Shown here one piece after another: positions 25,495 through 34,717 of a stretch of 64,000 nucleotides of DNA (position 1 is its first letter; the number at the start of each line of letters is the position of its first letter). Made by a program: the position numbers and the translations under genes. Source of the stretch: an uncultured Christensenella sp. (GTDB taxonomy: Bacteria; Bacillota; Clostridia; Christensenellales; UBA3700); contig CAJTYW010000007.1 of assembly GCA_910583995.1 (NCBI GenBank), positions 47,422 through 111,421 on the forward strand, written 5' to 3'. The notes under the pieces are model-generated. The model was not told where the DNA came from. It saw only the letters and a list, made by a program, of their open reading frames with translations, and made no database searches.

Positions 25495-26160
25495 TTATTT
25501 TTTTTGCAAAAATTTATCCAAGTTTTTGTCGTCAAGCATAAGCAAATCATTCAAAATACTATCTACAGTGATAATTTTTTTACTCTCTTGCAAGCATACT
25601 CTAACTTCATTTATAATATCAATCATTTGATAACGGAAATTTTTAAGCATTTGTTTGATAAACGGAAAAGCAGCATAAATATTACCTATACAATTGATTG
25701 CAGCATAAGCCACAACTCCTGCAACATCTGTGTATTGCATACCTTCACACGCACTATCATAATCTATGCCGTAACACCTGCCATCTTTAATGATAAAATT
25801 ATCAAAATTGACATCTTTAACAATATAACCTTCTGCCAAAGAATAAAATATTTGTAAAAACACTGAAAGTTCATTGGCAAGTCTTATCAATCCGTCTGTA
25901 TTGTCACTCATTGTATAAAAAGCAAATTTATCTTTTAATAAATCCCCTTCAATATACTCATAAATGATATAATCTTCACCCATCTCTATAATTTTAGGAG
26001 CGTAACCAGTAACAGACAATTGATTTAAAATTGTCGTTTCTATATTTAAAGTAGCCAAATCTTGATAGTTTTTAATAACTATAAGCATTCCGTTATCCGC
26101 TTTTGCAAGATAAACTTTATTGCTACTACGACTCAGCTGTTGTATAATTTCAAAATTCAT
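25495..26160 (-). CDS. Small protein-kinase-like protein
   Basis: A 221-aa protein with reduced kinase motifs. They are a Lys in LIVIKNYQ at the VAIK position, an EYIEGDLL hinge, a catalytic-loop-like YIVKDVNFDNFIIKDG (an Asp and Asn in the right order), and GIDYDSACEG in place of DFG. It resembles stand-alone bacterial Ser/Thr or small-molecule kinases (Kdo/APH-like). No membrane segment is seen. I start at the ATG at 26160, after AGGGGAAGTT, rather than the TTG five codons earlier. The substrate is unknown. Confidence 0.7.
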   Translation of the reverse strand: MNFEIIQQLSRSSNKVYLAKADNGMLIVIKNYQDLATLNIETTILNQLSVTGYAPKIIEMGEDYIIYEYIEGDLLKDKFAFYTMSDNTDGLIRLANELSVFLQIFYSLAEGYIVKDVNFDNFIIKDGRCYGIDYDSACEGMQYTDVAGVVAYAAINCIGNIYAAFPFIKQMLKNFRYQMIDIINEVRVCLQESKKIITVDSILNDLLMLDDKNLDKFLQKK

Positions 26161-26365
26161 AACTTCCCCTAACAATTTATAAAATTAGATTTTTACAATG
26201 AAGTCACATTTACACACATTCTGTATTTTATCAAATATTTTATAGTATAGCAAGCAAAAATACTATCAATTTTAAATAACTTGCATTTTTATTAGCAAAA
26301 TTATTGTGAATAATTGCAAATAATTAGTAAATACTAATAAAAATGATATACTTTTAGGAGGAAAT

Positions 26366-26677
26366 ATGAAAGGTTTAAAATGTACAACAAGCAACTGTGA
26401 ATTTAACGAAGGTTTTCACTGCAAGGCCGGAGTTGTTAACATTGATAAACGCGGAAATTGCATAACTAGAATAAAAAGAGAAAATGGCGTAATTGAACAA
26501 GAATTTGTCAATATGGAAGTATCAAGCGAGTTTAATTATTCAGATAACGAAGATACTCTTATTAAATGCAATAGCACAGATTGCAGTTACAACAAATGTT
26601 TCAAATGTTCTGCGGATTTTATTAATGTTGGGGAAAAATTACTTTCCACAAAGTGCAAAACAAGAACAAAAGAATAA
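26366..26677 (+). CDS. DUF1540-domain protein
   Basis: A 103-aa protein with two Cys-rich repeats of the DUF1540 type: CTTSNCEFNEGFHCKAGVVNI near the N-terminus and CNSTDCSYNKCFKCSADFINV near the C-terminus. Each has a likely metal-binding Cys set. The function is unknown; such proteins are frequent in spore-forming Clostridia. A strong ribosome site AGGAGG sits six bases before the ATG. It is monocistronic, ended by the terminator at 26705. Confidence 0.88.
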   Translation: MKGLKCTTSNCEFNEGFHCKAGVVNIDKRGNCITRIKRENGVIEQEFVNMEVSSEFNYSDNEDTLIKCNSTDCSYNKCFKCSADFINVGEKLLSTKCKTRTKE

Positions 26678-26704
26678 TCGCATATTTAACATATAAAAAA
26701 CATC

Positions 26705-26733
26705 GTCTGCTTTTAAAACAAAAAAAAGCAGAC
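26705..26733. terminator. Bidirectional terminator
   Basis: The stem GTCTGCTTTT / AAAAGCAGAC has T-rich sequence on both sides. It serves the DUF1540 gene and the convergent lipoprotein gene. Confidence 0.82.
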
Positions 26734-26778
26734 ATTTTTTATATCTGCTTTTTATTTTTTGTTTATTTATCTAATTTA

Positions 26779-28881
26779 TTATTCTACTTTTAGACTAAAT
26801 GAAAGTTCAACTACGCCGTCAGCAATAACTATATCTTTATATTCTTCAGTAGAAATATCCCCAAATATATAGTTTAAGTCTTCTATAAATCTCTTATAGT
26901 TATTTCCAGTATATCCAGTTACAACTAAATAAATTGTTTGGTTTAATTGCGTATTATCAAATCCCAAAATATCACAAATCACTAATTCTTCAGTTACCGC
27001 ATTGCCTAAAGCATCTGTAAAATCTGCCGTAATTGTACAGCCTTTAAGCTCTAAAACTTGATTTTCTGTCAAAGCTTTTAGGCTACCATCTTCATTATAC
27101 AAATCTTCTTTGTTTATTTCAACAACACCTTCAGACTTTTCTACAAAAGTTAATTTATCAATAATAGGTGCATAAACAAAATTATCGTGATAAACAAAAG
27201 TTCTGTCTTTCAAAAATTGTTCTTTGACACTACCATTTGTATAATGCTCATTTGTGTGAGTGTACGCAATATCAATACTATCGACATCTTTAAAAATAAT
27301 ATCAATAAAAGTTTCTAAATAATATTTTAATTCGACAAGCTCTTCAAAGTTCATTATTGAATTCAAAATATTATTAATATTTATGCTTGTATTTTTCTCA
27401 TATGTTGTTGCCGAAACCACATTAAACAATCCTGTAACAGCCTGAGTGCTATTTTCAAAAGCATCCTTAATTGTAGTATAATTAGTATATGCTTCCAAAT
27501 CAATACTAAAAGTCAAATCTTCTTCAGGAAGTAAATTCTCTATATCTTGTGCTGTTATTTCAGTATCTGCAGGCAAAAACTCAAGCATTTGCTCGCCAAA
27601 ACTTGACAAAACAATTCCCCTTAAATTAAGTGCTACATAAATTCTGTTATTTTTGAATTCCGCAGGACTATATGCAACAGTCAAAATCGGTTTTGATGCT
27701 TTGCTTAAATGGTCAAGCTTGCAACTGTCGTCGCAAGTATGAGTGATTTCCACAAAAATTTTGCCGCTTTCGTCACTTATCATTTCGTCAAACAATGGCG
27801 CCATATTTTTATTATTTATACAAGCTAAAATTGTTGATGCAACATTTTTAATATTAAAATCAAAGTTAGCGGTGTACTCAAATTTGCTCAAAACATTTCC
27901 ATTGATATCTTTTAAATTAAATATTCCATTTATATTGCTTGGAAATACATAACTATCAAAATCGATAAAATCTGCAGGTTCTTGCACTTCAGGTATACTA
28001 TTTAAAATTTTAATATCACTGGCTTTTGTGTTCATAGTCAATTTATTCTCTGCACTACCAACTTCAATATCAAAATCAACTAATGTACCACCTATATACT
28101 CATATTTTGGAGCATCTTTTGCAGGTTTTTCAACTTTTTTTCTGGTATTACCCGTAGTATTTGCTGTAATATCAACTTTTGCTTCACCAAGTTTATCTTT
28201 AATTGATTCTATTGCAAGTTGCATTTCTTCAGTCATAAAACTTTGAAGATAACTATCCACAACACTATCAATCAAACTATTTATTTTAAATGAAATAATA
28301 TATTTTGTGTCATACAAATTTTTACCATTCAAAATAGGGTCGATAGTTACCTTACTACCTTCCATATCAAGTGTGTATGCCATTAAAGATACTAAAATAG
28401 TCTTTAGTGAATCGCTAATATTACCGATTGTTAGCATTTCAAAAATACCGCCATTCAAGTTCGGAAATTTGATATCACTCATTTTAAATGTTTTATTTTC
28501 AAACTCATCTAAATATAAAAACAATCCATTGCTATTTAATGTTAAATTTAAAATATCTTTGTTACTTTCTTGCTTATTATTATCTTTAACAATAAGGCTT
28601 AATACATTTTTATTAATCTCTTTTTGTGTTAATCCACCTTTAAGTGCAATAGAAATATCTTCACTAGAATCTTTGTAATTTAAATTAACATTTAAACCAA
28701 TGGTATCATTAGACCTTGAAAAATTTTCTTTTGCCCAAGCTTCCCAAAGCTCATTTAAGGCACTGCCGTTGTTTACCACTTGAAAAGCTTCAGGGTTTTT
28801 AGGATTGCAAGCAACTAGAGCAACCGACATTGTGCAAACCAATACTATTATAGTAAGCACAAAAATAAATTTCTTTTTCAT
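26779..28881 (-). CDS. Large lipoprotein of unknown function
   Basis: A 700-aa protein with MKKK, a hydrophobic signal and the lipobox LVAC (Cys near residue 25). The mature part lacks recognisable domains. It is rich in Asn, Asp, Leu and Ile, with alternating beta strands. It includes a Cys/His cluster, EITHTCDDSCKLDHLSK, near residue 390 that might bind metal, and a KKVEKPAKDAPKYEYIGG segment near residue 255. It is probably anchored outside the membrane. The ribosome site is GAGGTGAAGG. A perfect palindrome lies 42-60 bases upstream (28923-28941). It is convergent with the DUF1540 gene and divergent from the O-antigen-ligase-like gene. Confidence 0.75.
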   Translation of the reverse strand: MKKKFIFVLTIIVLVCTMSVALVACNPKNPEAFQVVNNGSALNELWEAWAKENFSRSNDTIGLNVNLNYKDSSEDISIALKGGLTQKEINKNVLSLIVKDNNKQESNKDILNLTLNSNGLFLYLDEFENKTFKMSDIKFPNLNGGIFEMLTIGNISDSLKTILVSLMAYTLDMEGSKVTIDPILNGKNLYDTKYIISFKINSLIDSVVDSYLQSFMTEEMQLAIESIKDKLGEAKVDITANTTGNTRKKVEKPAKDAPKYEYIGGTLVDFDIEVGSAENKLTMNTKASDIKILNSIPEVQEPADFIDFDSYVFPSNINGIFNLKDINGNVLSKFEYTANFDFNIKNVASTILACINNKNMAPLFDEMISDESGKIFVEITHTCDDSCKLDHLSKASKPILTVAYSPAEFKNNRIYVALNLRGIVLSSFGEQMLEFLPADTEITAQDIENLLPEEDLTFSIDLEAYTNYTTIKDAFENSTQAVTGLFNVVSATTYEKNTSININNILNSIMNFEELVELKYYLETFIDIIFKDVDSIDIAYTHTNEHYTNGSVKEQFLKDRTFVYHDNFVYAPIIDKLTFVEKSEGVVEINKEDLYNEDGSLKALTENQVLELKGCTITADFTDALGNAVTEELVICDILGFDNTQLNQTIYLVVTGYTGNNYKRFIEDLNYIFGDISTEEYKDIVIADGVVELSFSLKVE

Positions 28882-28922
28882 ACCTTCACCTCTTTCAAAA
28901 CACTAAAATCAGCAACAATTTA

Positions 28923-28941
28923 CATTTTATTCGATAAAATG
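28923..28941. repeat. Palindrome upstream of large lipoprotein gene
   Basis: A perfect 8-bp dyad CATTTTAT / ATAAAATG around TCG, in the divergent region 28882-29194. It is a candidate operator, or a leader hairpin of the minus-strand gene. The rest of the left half of this 313-base gap shows nothing recognisable. Confidence 0.45.
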
Positions 28942-29088
28942 CCCCTATTCTATCGCAAATGCCAATATGTTGATTCTATTTACTGAAACATTTTGTTTAT
29001 TATTAATTTAATTTTAGCACACACTATTAAAAAAATCAATAGGTATAAAATATAATTTTTACTATACAGCTAAAAATTGCGTCATAAT

Positions 29089-29116
29089 TTGACATTTTTT
29101 TAAAAGTTGCTATAAT
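29089..29116 (+). promoter_or_regulatory. Upstream promoter of O-antigen-ligase-like gene
   Basis: TTGACA (29089-29094) and TATAAT (29111-29116) with 16-bp spacing, which would give a leader of about 70 nt. Confidence 0.65.
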
Positions 29117-29158
29117 AACTGTAACATACTAATAGCAAAGTTAATGTAAGCAAATATC

Positions 29159-29187
29159 TTTACAACAATATACTATTGTGATATAAT
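29159..29187 (+). promoter_or_regulatory. Second promoter, predicted to give a leaderless transcript
   Basis: TTTACA (29159-29164) and TATAAT (29182-29187) with 17-bp spacing. The ATG at 29195 begins seven bases after the -10 box, and there is no Shine-Dalgarno sequence, so the mRNA would start at or next to the start codon. Confidence 0.65.
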
Positions 29188-29194
29188 TATATAT

Positions 29195-30583
29195 ATGAAA
29201 AGTTTTGAATATCTCAAAAACACTTCACGACTAGCATTGTATAATCCAGTCTATGTATTGATTTGTGGAGTTGTCACATATTTCTGCTGGATGACAGGCA
29301 ATAGTTTGCTTGGCATTAGTATTTTAATGTTGATAACTTGTGTAGTGCTTATAATAAGCGAAGATATCTTGCCTATTCTGCCTTGTTTGATATTTATAAT
29401 TTTCAATACTTCTAACAGCAACATTTTAAATGAAAATAAAACTTGGCCAGTTATGATTATTCTTGCTATTTTATTGGTAGGAGCTTTTTTATCACATTTG
29501 ATTAGCTATCCTATTAAATTTAAACTGCACAAATTGACAATTCCGCTAGCGGCTATTTCTATTGCTCTTTTCACAGGTGGTATAGGTTATCTTGATGCAA
29601 AACAATATTTAGTAGGTATTATTTTTATCATAACTTTAGGGCCTTGTATGCTTGCGATTTATTACCTTTTAAGGTCATATACTAACCCGCCCAAAGAAGT
29701 TGATTACAAAAAGTATATTTGTTATATAATGATGATTTTGGGATTATTAGTACTTGCACAAATGACAACCTATTTCATTAGGACGGATAAACCTTTTATA
29801 GAACTTCTTCGTGTAGATATTATCAATGTAGGTTGGGGTAACAGAAACAATATTGCAACATTATATGCACTAGCTACACCTTGTTGTTTTTACTTGGGCT
29901 TTTCAAACAAAAACTTTGCTTGGTTATTTTACACAATAGGTTTTATGTTTTTCGGCTCAATCTTTGTTACTTTTTGCAGAAGCGGTATTTTGGCAATTCT
30001 AATTACAATGCCTGCACTTTTAATTTACTCATTCACAAAAGGTGCAAATCGTGCACAATTACTCATAGTAATCTGCTCTATTGCAATTTTAGTATCGATT
30101 TTCGTATTGATAAAGAAAGATTTTGTACTAAAACTTATCGACCATATCTCAAATATGACTCTTACAACAAGCGGAAGAACAAACTTATATGAAGAAGCTT
30201 TAGTTTGTTTTTTAAGAAACCCTGTTTTTGGGGCAGGACTGGGATATATGGGCAACAATTTATATCTTCCTGATTTTTGTATTTACTGGTTCCATTGTAC
30301 ACCACTGCAAATCATTGGTAGCTTAGGTATAGTCGGAATAGTCGCTTATATATATTTTTATTGGGTTCGTGGCAAAATAATGTTTAGCAATTTAAACAGA
30401 TTTAATATAACAATTTCATTAAGCATAATTGCATTTGAAATACAAGCTTTATTGGATACAGGTACGTTTACCCCTTTCCCTTATATGTTAATTATTATTG
30501 TTCTTACAGCAATGCTTGAGCATAACAATTCAAAAGTCAATAAAACATTTATGAAATCAATAAATCTACAAGGTGCTATGTAA
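29195..30583 (+). CDS. O-antigen ligase/polymerase-like membrane protein
   Basis: A 462-aa protein with about 10-12 hydrophobic segments. It has the Wzy_C/O-antigen-ligase-type features: a long loop in the second half with SGRTNLYEEALVCFLRNPVFGAGLGYMG and an FHCTPLQIIGSLGIVGIVAYI segment. Such enzymes polymerise or transfer polysaccharide to a carrier at the outer face of the membrane. In this Gram-positive context it probably serves an exopolysaccharide or wall glycan. There is no visible ribosome site; see the promoter at 29159. The neighbouring convergent GT14 glycosyltransferase may act in the same glycan pathway. Confidence 0.8.
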   Translation: MKSFEYLKNTSRLALYNPVYVLICGVVTYFCWMTGNSLLGISILMLITCVVLIISEDILPILPCLIFIIFNTSNSNILNENKTWPVMIILAILLVGAFLSHLISYPIKFKLHKLTIPLAAISIALFTGGIGYLDAKQYLVGIIFIITLGPCMLAIYYLLRSYTNPPKEVDYKKYICYIMMILGLLVLAQMTTYFIRTDKPFIELLRVDIINVGWGNRNNIATLYALATPCCFYLGFSNKNFAWLFYTIGFMFFGSIFVTFCRSGILAILITMPALLIYSFTKGANRAQLLIVICSIAILVSIFVLIKKDFVLKLIDHISNMTLTTSGRTNLYEEALVCFLRNPVFGAGLGYMGNNLYLPDFCIYWFHCTPLQIIGSLGIVGIVAYIYFYWVRGKIMFSNLNRFNITISLSIIAFEIQALLDTGTFTPFPYMLIIIVLTAMLEHNNSKVNKTFMKSINLQGAM

Positions 30584-30602
30584 TTAATCAAAAAAAACAA
30601 GA

Positions 30603-30628
30603 AAAGACGGATTAAACAATCCGTCTTT
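30603..30628. terminator. Bidirectional terminator
   Basis: An 11-bp stem AAAGACGGATT / AATCCGTCTTT between convergent genes, with T-rich flanks. Confidence 0.85.
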
Positions 30629-30647
30629 TAAATTTGTATATTAAATA

Positions 30648-31550
30648 TTATACTTTAATAGAAATTTTATTTCGTCTGTCTATTTCTTCCAAAATCATTT
30701 GTGGCAAATTGTTTTCTGTTGTTACTTTTCTTACAAAACAAAATGGCGATTCCATAATTTCTTCAAAATCTTCTTCCTTAAAAACATACGGATTCCCTCG
30801 TTTCCAATCTATTAATCTAAGGTTTGCCATATTTCTTGGGTACTCATTATTTTCAAAATCGTAAACTGCATCAAAGAACTTTGGCTCGTTTGTTATCAGT
30901 GTTTGCAAAAACATTTCGTCTACACAACGCCCTTTGCCAAACATTTTCCAAATAACGTCTTCTTTTTCAAGCAAATATTTTGCAAGCTCGCCAGTTATAC
31001 TAAACCATTGTGAACCACTCATTAATTTTAGCTTATTATTTCTAAGCCTGTTTACACCAACTAATTTTTGCAACACTTTCAAAATTTTATTAGTATAATT
31101 TAAAATATAACTATCCCTTCTGCCTTGCAAGAAATAATAATATTTTACTCTTCCGCTAACACTTTCTGTCCACTCATCATCACCAATTGCAACAAACTCC
31201 ACACCATAATGCTCCGCAAAAAATTTGTGTATATAATCTTGCGTTTTTATACACATATCTTGTCCAGAAAGCAAATGGTAATAGTCATAATCGCCTGTAT
31301 CAATTGCTAGACGCAACAACAAAAGCTCACATTTAATTTGAGTATCGCCACCCCAACTGACAGAAATCCTATTTGTAAAATAAATATGCGACTTTTTTGT
31401 AGCATTTTCAATTAAACTACAATCAACATCTTTCCACTTTTTATCCAAATGAATAAAAATATCATTTCTTTCATCGTCAATAGATTTAATGCAGTTAATC
31501 AAACTCTCAGCATTTGAGTGTGCCATAACCAAATATGCGTGCTTTCCCAT
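30648..31550 (-). CDS. GT14-type (Core-2/I-branching) glycosyltransferase
   Basis: A 300-aa protein matching bacterial Branch-family enzymes: HAYLVMAHSNAESLINCIKSID, NDIFIHLDKKW, SVSWGGDTQIKCELLLLRLA, YDYYHLLSGQDMCIK (the family's 'LSG.D.p' site), and GSQWFSITGELAKYLL. It presumably transfers a GlcNAc- or xylose-like sugar from a nucleotide donor. It is cytoplasmic or peripheral, with no membrane segment. The ribosome site is GGAGG before the ATG. Its role in a surface polysaccharide is inferred from the neighbouring O-antigen-ligase-like gene. Confidence 0.82.
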   Translation of the reverse strand: MGKHAYLVMAHSNAESLINCIKSIDDERNDIFIHLDKKWKDVDCSLIENATKKSHIYFTNRISVSWGGDTQIKCELLLLRLAIDTGDYDYYHLLSGQDMCIKTQDYIHKFFAEHYGVEFVAIGDDEWTESVSGRVKYYYFLQGRRDSYILNYTNKILKVLQKLVGVNRLRNNKLKLMSGSQWFSITGELAKYLLEKEDVIWKMFGKGRCVDEMFLQTLITNEPKFFDAVYDFENNEYPRNMANLRLIDWKRGNPYVFKEEDFEEIMESPFCFVRKVTTENNLPQMILEEIDRRNKISIKV

Positions 31551-31585
31551 CTGTCCTCCGTTATTACAAGCCTGTAATAGTTATG

Positions 31586-32557
31586 TCAGCTATATTTTTC
31601 CGTTTTAATTGAACGACTGAACAAATCTGAAATAGCTTTCTTTAAATCTTCGTGTTCAAAAATTACTTTATATACAGCTTCTGTAATTGGCATATCAATA
31701 TTAAGTTGCTTTGCTTTTTTGTAAACAGCTTCCGAAGTTTTAACTCCTTCGCAAAGTTTATCAAAAGACTCACCTTTTGCAAGTTTTTCACCAAAATTAC
31801 GATTATTAGAATATTTAGAAAATAGTGTTGTTTCATAATCGCCAAGGTGAGTAAGTCCGTAAGCAGAATATCCATCACCACCCATGGCCATTATAAATTT
31901 AGAAACTTCAAATGCACCACGCACCATAAGCGGACCTTTCATTGCACTAAAGCCCAAACCATCAAGCACTCCAGCACAAATTCCCAAAATGTTTTTACAA
32001 GCTGCACCTATTTCATTACCAATAATGTCATCTCCATAATAAAATCTTATAAGTTCGCTTGCAAGATTGTCTGCCAAATAGCAAGTTAAATCTTTATTAT
32101 AGCTGTCAATTGTCATACAATTTGGTATACCCTTTGTAAAATCTTGAATATGACCCGGTCCAAGCCATACTGCTAAATTGTTTTTATCAACACCTTCTTC
32201 TATGCAAACTTCCGTCAACCTTTTACCGCTTGGAGTTTCAAGACCTTTCATACAAAGTATAAACTTTTTGTTTTTTATATCGTAGTTTTTTACTATGCTC
32301 TTTATAAATTCCCTTAAATTTTGAGAAGAAATGCTAATAATAATTATATCTGCAAAATCAATCGCATAGCCTAAATCGCTAGTCAAAGCAATGTTTTCAT
32401 CAAGACTAACATAATCATTTTTTCTTGTATTCTTTAATGACTGATAAGCAGCACTCGTCTCCCTTCCAAATAGACTAATATCGTATCCTTTAACCACCGC
32501 CAAATACCAACTGATAAATGACCCCCAACGGCCACAACCCAACACAGAAAATTTCAT
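31586..32557 (-). CDS. gpsA: NAD(P)-dependent glycerol-3-phosphate dehydrogenase
   Basis: A 323-aa enzyme that makes sn-glycerol 3-phosphate for phospholipids from dihydroxyacetone phosphate. The N-terminus MKFSVLGCGRWGSFISWYLA is the dinucleotide-binding loop. Further motifs are the CMKGLE segment, LGPGHIQDFTKGIPN, GNEIGAACKNILGICAGVLDGLGF with the catalytic Lys, and GLTHLGDYETTLFS with a conserved Asp. The sequence is somewhat divergent from standard GpsA. AAGGA precedes the ATG. Confidence 0.9.
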   Translation of the reverse strand: MKFSVLGCGRWGSFISWYLAVVKGYDISLFGRETSAAYQSLKNTRKNDYVSLDENIALTSDLGYAIDFADIIIISISSQNLREFIKSIVKNYDIKNKKFILCMKGLETPSGKRLTEVCIEEGVDKNNLAVWLGPGHIQDFTKGIPNCMTIDSYNKDLTCYLADNLASELIRFYYGDDIIGNEIGAACKNILGICAGVLDGLGFSAMKGPLMVRGAFEVSKFIMAMGGDGYSAYGLTHLGDYETTLFSKYSNNRNFGEKLAKGESFDKLCEGVKTSEAVYKKAKQLNIDMPITEAVYKVIFEHEDLKKAISDLFSRSIKTEKYS

Positions 32558-32683
32558 ATTCTTAATCCTTATTAATTGCTTTAATGATTTAAATAATAAT
32601 TATTTTTATAATTATATCACACTAAACAACTTTTTGCAATAATATTTAAAAATATATTATCTCTATAAATGTAATCTAAATGA

Positions 32684-33043
32684 CTACATTTGTCTTATTT
32701 CGTTGAGTCTTGCAATTTTGATAAGTGCTAAACTATCTAATTCTTCCATATTATGATGGCATTCTATTCCCAATCTGTCACAACGCATTTTCTCATTGCA
32801 AATTCTGTCATAGTCATTAAGCCAGTTTTCAATTTCATTTATTTCATTTAGCAATTCATATCTTATAGTACGATTTTCGATGTGTTTTTTATAATTTTCT
32901 TCGTCATATACGATTTTTCCATCTACACATTTTGCAAACAAAAATTTCTCACTATCAATGTCAAAATCCTTTTTCAAAAATCCTTCTTCCCACTCTGAAC
33001 TACTCTCTACAACTTGTCCGTTTCCATCTACTTTTATAAACAT
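32684..33043 (-). CDS. Small phage-tail-associated-type protein
   Basis: A 119-aa protein, MFIKVDGNGQVVESSSEWEEGFLKKDFDID..., with a short N-terminal beta part resembling tail-fibre accessory proteins (XkdW-like) and a C-terminal helical region (NEINEIENWLNDYDRICNEKMRCDRLG). It starts three bases after the stop of the fibre gene, with GGAGG overlapping that gene's end. The phage link rests mainly on this partner. The precise function is unknown. Confidence 0.6.
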   Translation of the reverse strand: MFIKVDGNGQVVESSSEWEEGFLKKDFDIDSEKFLFAKCVDGKIVYDEENYKKHIENRTIRYELLNEINEIENWLNDYDRICNEKMRCDRLGIECHHNMEELDSLALIKIARLNEIRQM

Positions 33044-33046
33044 TTC

Positions 33047-34192
33047 TTAATCCTCCACCAAAATATATTTTATATAACCTGTGTTATTTCCGTCGTAAAT
33101 TCTGCTACATTGTACATAAAATGATATTTGTTGATTTGCAGTAACATTACCAAAATAAGTTACACCCATAGGAGCTGCTTCAATACCCAAACTTGTACTA
33201 CTTGCAACAATTGGTCTTGGATGAACTCCAATACCTATTTGCGATGGTAACATATTTCCGTACCAAGTACCAAAATATATCATTATGTATCCATTGGCTG
33301 GTGCGGTAATTTGATGAACGATTTGCATTGAAGTTGTACCTACATAAGTAAATTGTTTTTGTGATTTATGGATTTTCTTTCCAAAATTAGTATTTATATA
33401 ATTGGAAGAATATGTTTTATCTTGTCCATTATCGTAAGCATTTTTTACTGCCAGTTTATCAAGCTTTGTTTGCAACACATTTTCTGCATTTGCAAGTTTT
33501 TGATTTGTAGTATCCAAATTTGATTTTACGGAATAAATATACTCTTTATTATCCGCAATTTCACTAGCATTTGTTGAAATTGCATTTTGATTTGCAGTTA
33601 TTAAATCATTATTTTGTTGTATGCTTTCAGTAACTGTAGTAATCTCGCTATCAATTCTTTCTGAAATTTCGTCTTTAAACGCATTAAACTCATTGTCAAC
33701 AATCTCAAATTTATCAGATATAATTTCTTCAGCTTGCACAGGTAAATCAACTACCATATTCTCCACAATTTCTATTTTGTCTTGACAATCGGCAACAACT
33801 TTTTGTGCAAACTCAAAAAAATCACGTCTTTCACTGCTATCAAGAGCATTGCTTGCAAGTATTGACTCTTTTACTACAAAAAGCGGATTTCTTGCAATTA
33901 GTGAACGGCTTAGCAGTGTTGCTTCTTTTGTTGACATTATAAGTAATTGCACATAAACTTCACCAATGTACTCTGATATTCCGCGTGGCAATATTATTTC
34001 ATACTCTTTTTCACCTATACGTACTAGTTGCTCACTTATGTATTTAACATTTCGCGGGCAAGCAAACTCAAGATAATAATTTGCATCTTCCCTTTCTTCT
34101 TCAAGACTAATGGTAACTTTAATTTCTCCGCAGTCTTGTGGTAAATCAAGTGTTTCGGCTTCCAAAACACCGTTTTTAAAGTATTTTATCAT
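33047..34192 (-). CDS. Phage-tail-fibre / BppU-like protein
   Basis: A 381-aa protein. The N-terminal 110 residues form a BppU-type beta domain (MIKYFKNGVLEAETLDLPQ..., ending NPLFVVKESI). Residues about 115-255 form a long coiled coil with repeated Asn/Ile heptads (SIQQNNDLITANQNAISTNASEIADNKEYI). The C-terminal 120 residues are a Gly/Thr/Tyr-rich beta domain (GKKIHKSQKQFTYVG... to YIKYILVED), as in receptor-binding tips. It is likely a trimeric fibre. No head, tail-tube, lysis or integrase gene is nearby, and it has its own promoter (34226-34254), so it is an orphan operon. Confidence 0.7.
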   Translation of the reverse strand: MIKYFKNGVLEAETLDLPQDCGEIKVTISLEEEREDANYYLEFACPRNVKYISEQLVRIGEKEYEIILPRGISEYIGEVYVQLLIMSTKEATLLSRSLIARNPLFVVKESILASNALDSSERRDFFEFAQKVVADCQDKIEIVENMVVDLPVQAEEIISDKFEIVDNEFNAFKDEISERIDSEITTVTESIQQNNDLITANQNAISTNASEIADNKEYIYSVKSNLDTTNQKLANAENVLQTKLDKLAVKNAYDNGQDKTYSSNYINTNFGKKIHKSQKQFTYVGTTSMQIVHQITAPANGYIMIYFGTWYGNMLPSQIGIGVHPRPIVASSTSLGIEAAPMGVTYFGNVTANQQISFYVQCSRIYDGNNTGYIKYILVED

Positions 34193-34225
34193 AAAAACTC
34201 CTTTTTATTTTTATGCTAACACTCA

Positions 34226-34254
34226 TTTATAAAATAACAAGTTTTTTATGACAA
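34226..34254 (-). promoter_or_regulatory. Promoter of tail-fibre-like operon
   Basis: On the minus strand, TTGTCA (34249-34254) and TATAAA (34226-34231) have 17-bp spacing, about 30 bases ahead of the start. Confidence 0.65.
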
Positions 34255-34322
34255 AATTTTATTAAATTTAGATATTTATCACAAGACGCCTTGTAAAACA
34301 AAATTTTCATTTGCAATAAAAA

Positions 34323-34350
34323 ATTCTACTAAGTTTACACTTGGTAGAAT
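34323..34350 (-). terminator. Terminator of ACP/PPTase operon
   Basis: The stem ATTCTACTAAG / CTTGGTAGAAT (one G-T pair) is followed on the minus strand by TTTTTT. Confidence 0.82.
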
Positions 34351-34371
34351 TAAAAGCATATTTAATGTATA

Positions 34372-34713
34372 TTAGTCACATTCAGCTACTCTCTTTTTAA
34401 ATTCTTCAAAAACTGCTTTTGCGATATTTTCGTCCTGCTCCTGAACAATAAAAGATTTATCGTTCTCTGTAACAACTTTGAATATAAATATTGTATTAAT
34501 CTCTTCTTTTAGTGCCAAAGCACAATGAATACTCAATATTTCCTTTTCAATATTGTTATTATTAACATTAAACATAATATCGGCGATAATAAAATCAATA
34601 TCTACTCCCGATTTAGTTTTTAAAGTCAATTCGTTTTTTTCTTCAGGCTCAAAAATACAATCTAAAATGTCTTTTCCAACATCTATTTCTCTTTTTTCAA
34701 AAATGTACTGCAT
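34372..34713 (-). CDS. Hypothetical protein in ACP/PPTase operon
   Basis: A 113-aa soluble protein, alternately charged, without Cys-rich or membrane segments (MQYIFEKREIDVGKDILDC...VAECD). Not recognised. It starts four bases after the ACP stop and is last before the terminator, so it is co-expressed with the carrier protein and its activating enzyme. A role in whatever product that carrier makes is a guess from position only. Confidence 0.65.
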   Translation of the reverse strand: MQYIFEKREIDVGKDILDCIFEPEEKNELTLKTKSGVDIDFIIADIMFNVNNNNIEKEILSIHCALALKEEINTIFIFKVVTENDKSFIVQEQDENIAKAVFEEFKKRVAECD

Positions 34714-34717
34714 TGAG

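Noticed and set aside
34201..34231. A CIRCE-like half-site (GAGTGTTAGC on the minus strand) before the tail-fibre operon
   Set aside because: There is no matching left arm at the right distance, so the resemblance is by chance.
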